Source: NORP23 sp050302475 (GTDB taxonomy: Bacteria > Pseudomonadota > Alphaproteobacteria > Rhodobacterales > Rhodobacteraceae). Taken from it: DNA of 64,000 bases. The notes under the pieces were generated by a model. That model saw only the letters and a program-made list of their open reading frames with translations. It was not told the DNA's origin and searched no databases. The stretch spans positions 1 to 64,000 of the forward strand of contig JBNLBF010000006.1 of assembly GCA_050302475.1 (NCBI GenBank), in the 5' to 3' direction. Shown one piece after another: positions 60,381 through 64,000 of this stretch (position 1 is the stretch's first letter; each line of letters opens with the position of its first letter). The translations under genes and the position numbers were made by a program.

Positions 60381-61472
60381 TCACTCCGCCGGTGTCATCC
60401 TATACGCCGTTCCGTCGCCAACCGACAGGAACCAGATACTGCCGTCCGGGGCTTCGCGAACATCGCGGATACGGATGAATTCATCGCGGAACAACTCTTC
60501 GGCCTCGGTCACCTGATCCCCGTTCACTTCCAGCCGGGAAATGTAGCTGAACTTCAGTGCACCGACAAAAATATCACCCTCCCAATCCGGGAACAGCTTC
60601 CCGGAATAGATCATCATCCCTGACGGCGCGATGGATGGGTCCCAATAGAACAAGGGTTGCTCCATCCCGTCAGCTTCGGTGCCAATCCCGATGGGGGAAT
60701 TATCATAGTCCTTGCCATAAGTAATCACCGGCCAGCCGTAGTTCAGCCCGGCGTCAGGGCGGTTGATCTCATCTCCGCCTTGCGCGCCATGCTCAACCGT
60801 CCACAAAACACCATCGGCATCCATCGCCGCACCTTGCGGATTGCGATGACCATAGGACCAAATTTCAGGTGCCACTCCGTCAATAAACGGGTTGTCGTCG
60901 GGAATGGTTCCATCGCGATTTATACGGATAACCGTGCCATTATGCGTATCCAGGTTTTGCGCCTGATCTTTGTCTCCGCGCTCGCCCAGCGTGACCCAAA
61001 GCGTGCCGTCCTCAGCTTCGACAATGCGAGAACCGAAATGCTGCCCACGGCGGGTCGGACGGTTCATCACAAATATGTCGGTCAGATTCTCAAGCGCCTT
61101 CGCATCATCGCTTAGCCTCGCAGTGGCGACAGCTGTTGCCGCCAGCCCATTGATCGGTTTGGAATAAGTCAGGAAAATGGTGCGGGTTTCTTCAAAATCT
61201 CGCGCGATCACCAGATCCAGCAAGCCACCCTGCCCGGAATTCCAGACCTCCGGCTCCCCATCGACTTCGTTGAAACTGCCCTGACCGTCCAGATAGATTA
61301 TCCGCCCATCTCGTTCTGTGATCAGAAAGGCCCCGTCCGGCATAACGCCTATTGCCCAGGGCTCATCCAGCCCGTTCACCATGGGTTCAATATTCACTGG
61401 TCCGGCAGAGGTTTGATAGACCTTCGCAGATGCTGCGCTGGCCATAAAAATCAGTACAAATATCAGGCGCAT
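60381..61472 (-). CDS. Soluble aldose sugar dehydrogenase (PQQ-dependent, Asd/YliI type), secreted
   Basis: A 363-residue six-bladed beta-propeller with a signal peptide (1-16, ending ASA) from the ATG at 61472, which has GGGGAGAA upstream; the frame is open to 61538. GSH/sugar dehydrogenase traits: LDEPWAIGVMPDGAFLITERDGRI at the first blade, HFGSRIVEAEDGTLWVTLGERGD (residues about 150-172) and YGHRNPQGAAMD. PQQ oxidation of aldoses in the periplasm is the family role; no PQQ biosynthesis genes are in the window. Confidence 0.88.
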   Translation of the reverse strand: MRLIFVLIFMASAASAKVYQTSAGPVNIEPMVNGLDEPWAIGVMPDGAFLITERDGRIIYLDGQGSFNEVDGEPEVWNSGQGGLLDLVIARDFEETRTIFLTYSKPINGLAATAVATARLSDDAKALENLTDIFVMNRPTRRGQHFGSRIVEAEDGTLWVTLGERGDKDQAQNLDTHNGTVIRINRDGTIPDDNPFIDGVAPEIWSYGHRNPQGAAMDADGVLWTVEHGAQGGDEINRPDAGLNYGWPVITYGKDYDNSPIGIGTEADGMEQPLFYWDPSIAPSGMMIYSGKLFPDWEGDIFVGALKFSYISRLEVNGDQVTEAEELFRDEFIRIRDVREAPDGSIWFLSVGDGTAYRMTPAE

Positions 61473-61643
61473 ATTCTCCCCCAATGCAATCTGAGGCAGA
61501 GTATCCAAATACCGACCAGTTTCGTCAATGCGTTCCACAGGACTTGACCTGATCGTGAAGGATCACATCTGGAGGGTAATGACCCCTTGCACCCGGCTCC
61601 GCTTTGCGCTTTGGGTGGCAGGACCCGACAGAAAGGAACCACT

Positions 61644-62705
61644 GTGCCCGTAACCCGCGATCAGATCCTCGCTGCCCTTTCGGCAATCCAAAATCCATTT
61701 TCTGGTAAGGATATTGTCGCTGACGACACCGTCCGCGCGCTGACAATTGATGGTGATGCCGTGCGGTTCGTGATGGAGGTCGCCGCAGATCAGGGACAGG
61801 CAATGGAACCCGTGCGCGAGGCGGCCGAAAAAACCGTCGCCGCCCTGCCCGGTGTCGGATCGGCCTCGGTTCTGCTGACGGCACACAGCGCGCCATCTGC
61901 CCCGCCGGACCTGTCAGGGCGAAAGACCGCGCCAACACCAGAAGCCATCCCCGGCGTTGCCAGGATTATCGCGATCGCGTCAGGCAAAGGCGGTGTCGGG
62001 AAATCCACGCTCAGCGCCAATCTGGCGGTGGCTTTGGCTGCGGCGGGGAAAAAAGTGGGTCTGTTGGACGCCGATGTTTTTGGTCCTTCCCAACCCAAGA
62101 TGTTGGGCGCGTCTGGTCGTCCCAGCTCGCCAGATGGCAAAACAATTATTCCGTTGGAGGCCCACGGCGTCAAGCTCATGTCGATGGGACTGCTGGTGAA
62201 CGAGGAAGACGCGATCATCTTCCGCGGTCCCCGCCTGATCGGCGCGGTGCAGCAAATGCTGTTGAACGTCGCCTGGGGGGATCTGGATGTCCTGCTGATT
62301 GACCTGCCACCCGGCACCGGGGACGTGCAGCTGACCATATCTCAGCGCGCCCGGCTGGACGGTGCGATTGTCGTCTCCACACCGCAGGACATTGCGTTGC
62401 TGGACGCACGCAAAGCCGTAAACATGTTTGAAAAAACTGACACGCCTGTCGTCGGGATCGTCGAAAACATGTCTGCCTATATCTGCCCCAATTGCGGGCA
62501 CGAGGCCCATATTTTCGGACATGGCGGCGCCAAAGCGGATGCCGAGAGGTTGAAGGTTCCGTTCCTTGGGGAGATTCCGCTTGATCTGGACATTCGCCTT
62601 TCCGGGGACAGCGGAACCCCCATCGTTGCGGCCAAACCGGACAGTCCCGAAGCCGCCGCATTCGCCCGGATTGCGCAGTCCCTGATCGCGGACAAAGTGG
62701 TCTGA
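61644..62705 (+). CDS. mrp: Mrp/ApbC Fe-S cluster carrier ATPase
   Basis: A 353-residue protein starting at GTG 61644 (AAAGGA 7 nt upstream); the ATG at 61587 lacks one. N-terminal MIP18-like domain (about 1-75), Ala/Pro-rich linker, then the P-loop ATPase with deviant Walker A GKGGVGKST (about 114-122), and C-terminal CxxC in YICPNCG that binds the shared [4Fe-4S]. Carries clusters to target enzymes. Confidence 0.93.
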   Translation: MPVTRDQILAALSAIQNPFSGKDIVADDTVRALTIDGDAVRFVMEVAADQGQAMEPVREAAEKTVAALPGVGSASVLLTAHSAPSAPPDLSGRKTAPTPEAIPGVARIIAIASGKGGVGKSTLSANLAVALAAAGKKVGLLDADVFGPSQPKMLGASGRPSSPDGKTIIPLEAHGVKLMSMGLLVNEEDAIIFRGPRLIGAVQQMLLNVAWGDLDVLLIDLPPGTGDVQLTISQRARLDGAIVVSTPQDIALLDARKAVNMFEKTDTPVVGIVENMSAYICPNCGHEAHIFGHGGAKADAERLKVPFLGEIPLDLDIRLSGDSGTPIVAAKPDSPEAAAFARIAQSLIADKVV

Positions 62706-62709
62706 ATTG

Positions 62710-62738
62710 ACCGGTTGCAAAAGCGTGCAAAAACCGGT
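62710..62738. promoter_or_regulatory. Nested inverted repeat upstream of uxaC
   Basis: ACCGGTT (62710-62716) and AACCGGT (62732-62738) enclose TTGCA-N6-TGCAA (62715-62730). The pattern fits a LacI/GntR-type operator or a hairpin, 5 nt after the mrp stop. No match to the E. coli UxuR/ExuR sites. Confidence 0.5.
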
Positions 62739-62790
62739 CTGATCCGCGCCGAATTGGCCGGGTGTTCGGCCGAAAAATCCGGGGGGAAGA

Positions 62791-64000
62791 ATGTCACTAC
62801 TCGATCCAGACCGCCTGTTTCCGGCGGACCCCGCCACGCGATCTTTGGCGCGCGAGATTTATGCAGGCATCCGTGATCTGCCGATCATCAGCCCGCACGG
62901 CCATACCGACCCACGCTGGTTTGCGGAAAATGAGCCCTTCCCCGATCCCGCGCAACTGTTTGTGACGCCCGATCACTACGTTTTCCGCATGCTTTATTCG
63001 CAAGGGATTGACCTCGCGGCGCTCGGCGTTCCTCGGGTTGATGGCGGCGAGATAGAAACTGACGGTCGAAAAATCTGGCGCCTTTTTGCTGAAAACTACT
63101 ACCTGTTTCGCGCGACCCCCAGCCGGACATGGCTGGATTACTCTTTTCAGGAAGTGTTCGGCCTGACCGATCCCCTGTCTGCTGCGACAGCTGACACTTA
63201 TTATGATCATATCGCCGATTGCCTGACACAGGATACCTTCCGCCCCCGCGCTCTGTTTGAGCGTTTCAATATCGAGGTGATCGCCACCACCGAAGGCCCG
63301 CTGGACGATCTGCGCTGGCACAAAATGATACAAGAGTCCGACTGGACCGGAAAAGTTGTCACCGCGTATCGGCCTGACGCGGTCATTGACCCCGAAATTG
63401 ACGGATTCCGCGAGAATATCGAAGCGTTCGGAGAAATCTCCGGCTGTGATATCAGCACTTGGGAAGGGTATCTCGACGCGCATCGCAACCGCCGGGCCTA
63501 TTTCAAAACGTTTGGGGCAACCAGTTCGGACCATGGCCACGCAACCGCGCGGACCGAGGATCTCCCTCAGGCAGACGCCGCATCTCTCTATGCCAAGGCG
63601 CTGGCGGGCACCATTTCGGCAGACGAAGCGGATGCTTTCCGTGGGCAAATGCTGACCGAAATGGCCCGTATGTCCGTTGACGACGGGCTGGTGCTCCAAA
63701 TCCATCCGGGATCTTACCGCAATCATTCCAACCCGGTCCGGCAACGCTTTGGGCGTGACAAGGGTTTTGATATCCCGATGCGCACCGATTACGTGTCCGC
63801 ATTGAAACCGATGCTGGATGCCGTTGGCACAAATCCGGACGTCACCATCATCCTGTTCACATTGGACGAAACGACATATGGGCGCGAACTTGCCCCGCTC
63901 GCCGGGGTCTACCCGGCCCTCAGGCTTGGACCGCCATGGTGGTTCTATGACAGCCCCGAAGGTATGATGCGGTTTCGTGAACACACAACGGAAACAGCAG
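62791..64000 (+). CDS. uxaC: Uronate (glucuronate/galacturonate) isomerase UxaC, 3' truncated
   Basis: Converts D-glucuronate to D-fructuronate and D-galacturonate to D-tagaturonate, first step of uronate breakdown. About 403 of an expected 465-470 residues are in the window; the frame has no stop here. Amidohydrolase barrel: metal-binding H36-x-H38 in SPHGHTD, EGPLDDLRWHKM, and GLVLQIHPGSYRNH. GGGGGGAAGA before the ATG. Upstream control may use the inverted repeat at 62710. Confidence 0.95.
   Translation, partial: MSLLDPDRLFPADPATRSLAREIYAGIRDLPIISPHGHTDPRWFAENEPFPDPAQLFVTPDHYVFRMLYSQGIDLAALGVPRVDGGEIETDGRKIWRLFAENYYLFRATPSRTWLDYSFQEVFGLTDPLSAATADTYYDHIADCLTQDTFRPRALFERFNIEVIATTEGPLDDLRWHKMIQESDWTGKVVTAYRPDAVIDPEIDGFRENIEAFGEISGCDISTWEGYLDAHRNRRAYFKTFGATSSDHGHATARTEDLPQADAASLYAKALAGTISADEADAFRGQMLTEMARMSVDDGLVLQIHPGSYRNHSNPVRQRFGRDKGFDIPMRTDYVSALKPMLDAVGTNPDVTIILFTLDETTYGRELAPLAGVYPALRLGPPWWFYDSPEGMMRFREHTTETA

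Noticed and set aside
62797..63984. 395-residue minus-strand ORF opposite uxaC
   Set aside because: The plus-strand frame shows clear UxaC motifs (PHGHTD and others) and a strong ribosome site. The minus ORF is a shadow.
1..64000. CRISPR array, prophage, insertion sequence or integron
   Set aside because: No regularly spaced repeats, transposase, integrase or phage structural gene was found.

Overview
The window reads as an ordinary chromosomal segment of an alphaproteobacterium, most likely a marine Rhodobacteraceae (Roseobacter-group) member. This rests on three things seen in the sequence: gene content typical of that group (two TRAP transporters, class II NrdJ, PdhB carrying its own lipoyl domain, tandem cold-shock/DUF192 pair, DUF2852, a MetA with an acetyl-CoA-type active site), a GC content in the mid-to-upper 50s, and -35 boxes that are repeatedly TTGACC. 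Assignment below family level is not possible from the sequence alone. Both ends cut genes (metA at the left, uxaC at the right).

Layout. 0-4.1 kb: metA (partial), polyphosphate kinase 2, a TetR regulator, DUF2852 and RDD membrane proteins, and the Ate/Bpt aminoacyltransferase. 4.1-8.6 kb: a leftward FcbT/TakP-type TRAP transporter. 8.8-13 kb: a rightward ilvB-ilvH operon with a Val/Ile/Leu-rich leader peptide and attenuator, interleaved with one sulfotransferase and followed by a second sulfotransferase-like gene. 13.1-17.8 kb: nrdJ with a candidate NrdR box, a small secreted protein and tRNA-Pro. 17.8-21 kb: DUF192/cold-shock pair, pdxH, fabI, gpt. 21-24.2 kb: a DctPQM TRAP operon with a perfect FNR-type site upstream, divergent from a P450 and mazG. 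26.4-31.7 kb: an orphan iron-type binding protein, a GST divergent from a WYL regulator, and an oxidoreductase/DUF4386 pair divergent from a LysR regulator. 31.8-41 kb: pyrG, an AT-rich hypothetical, TerB, a sulfotransferase, purL, bolA, grxD, zapA with a coiled-coil partner, and tkt. 41-46.3 kb: ftsB, an APH-like kinase, and the pdhABC operon. 46.5-51.7 kb: infC with an AUA start, an LpxL-like acyltransferase, tRNA-Leu, yqaA-dsbB, HNH, esterase, alkA. 51.8-57 kb: MFS, squalene/phytoene synthase-like, cimA, cysS. 57.2-64 kb: an SDF symporter, a PepSY protein, a PEP-mutase-family enzyme, tRNA-Gln, an Asd-type sugar dehydrogenase, mrp, uxaC.

Branched-chain amino acid supply is a recurring theme: cimA (2-oxobutyrate from pyruvate) and ilvBH lie in the same window. 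The bolA-grxD pair, mrp and the ferric-type binding protein relate to iron and Fe-S handling. No prophage, insertion sequence, CRISPR array or toxin-antitoxin locus was seen. The most interesting signals are regulatory: the ilv attenuator whose leader peptide may be translated from a leaderless transcript, the FNR box positioned for class II activation of dctPQM, the paired 19-bp repeats between GST and the WYL regulator, the bpt start site folded into a terminator-like hairpin, and sulfotransferase genes sharing an amino-acid attenuated operon.
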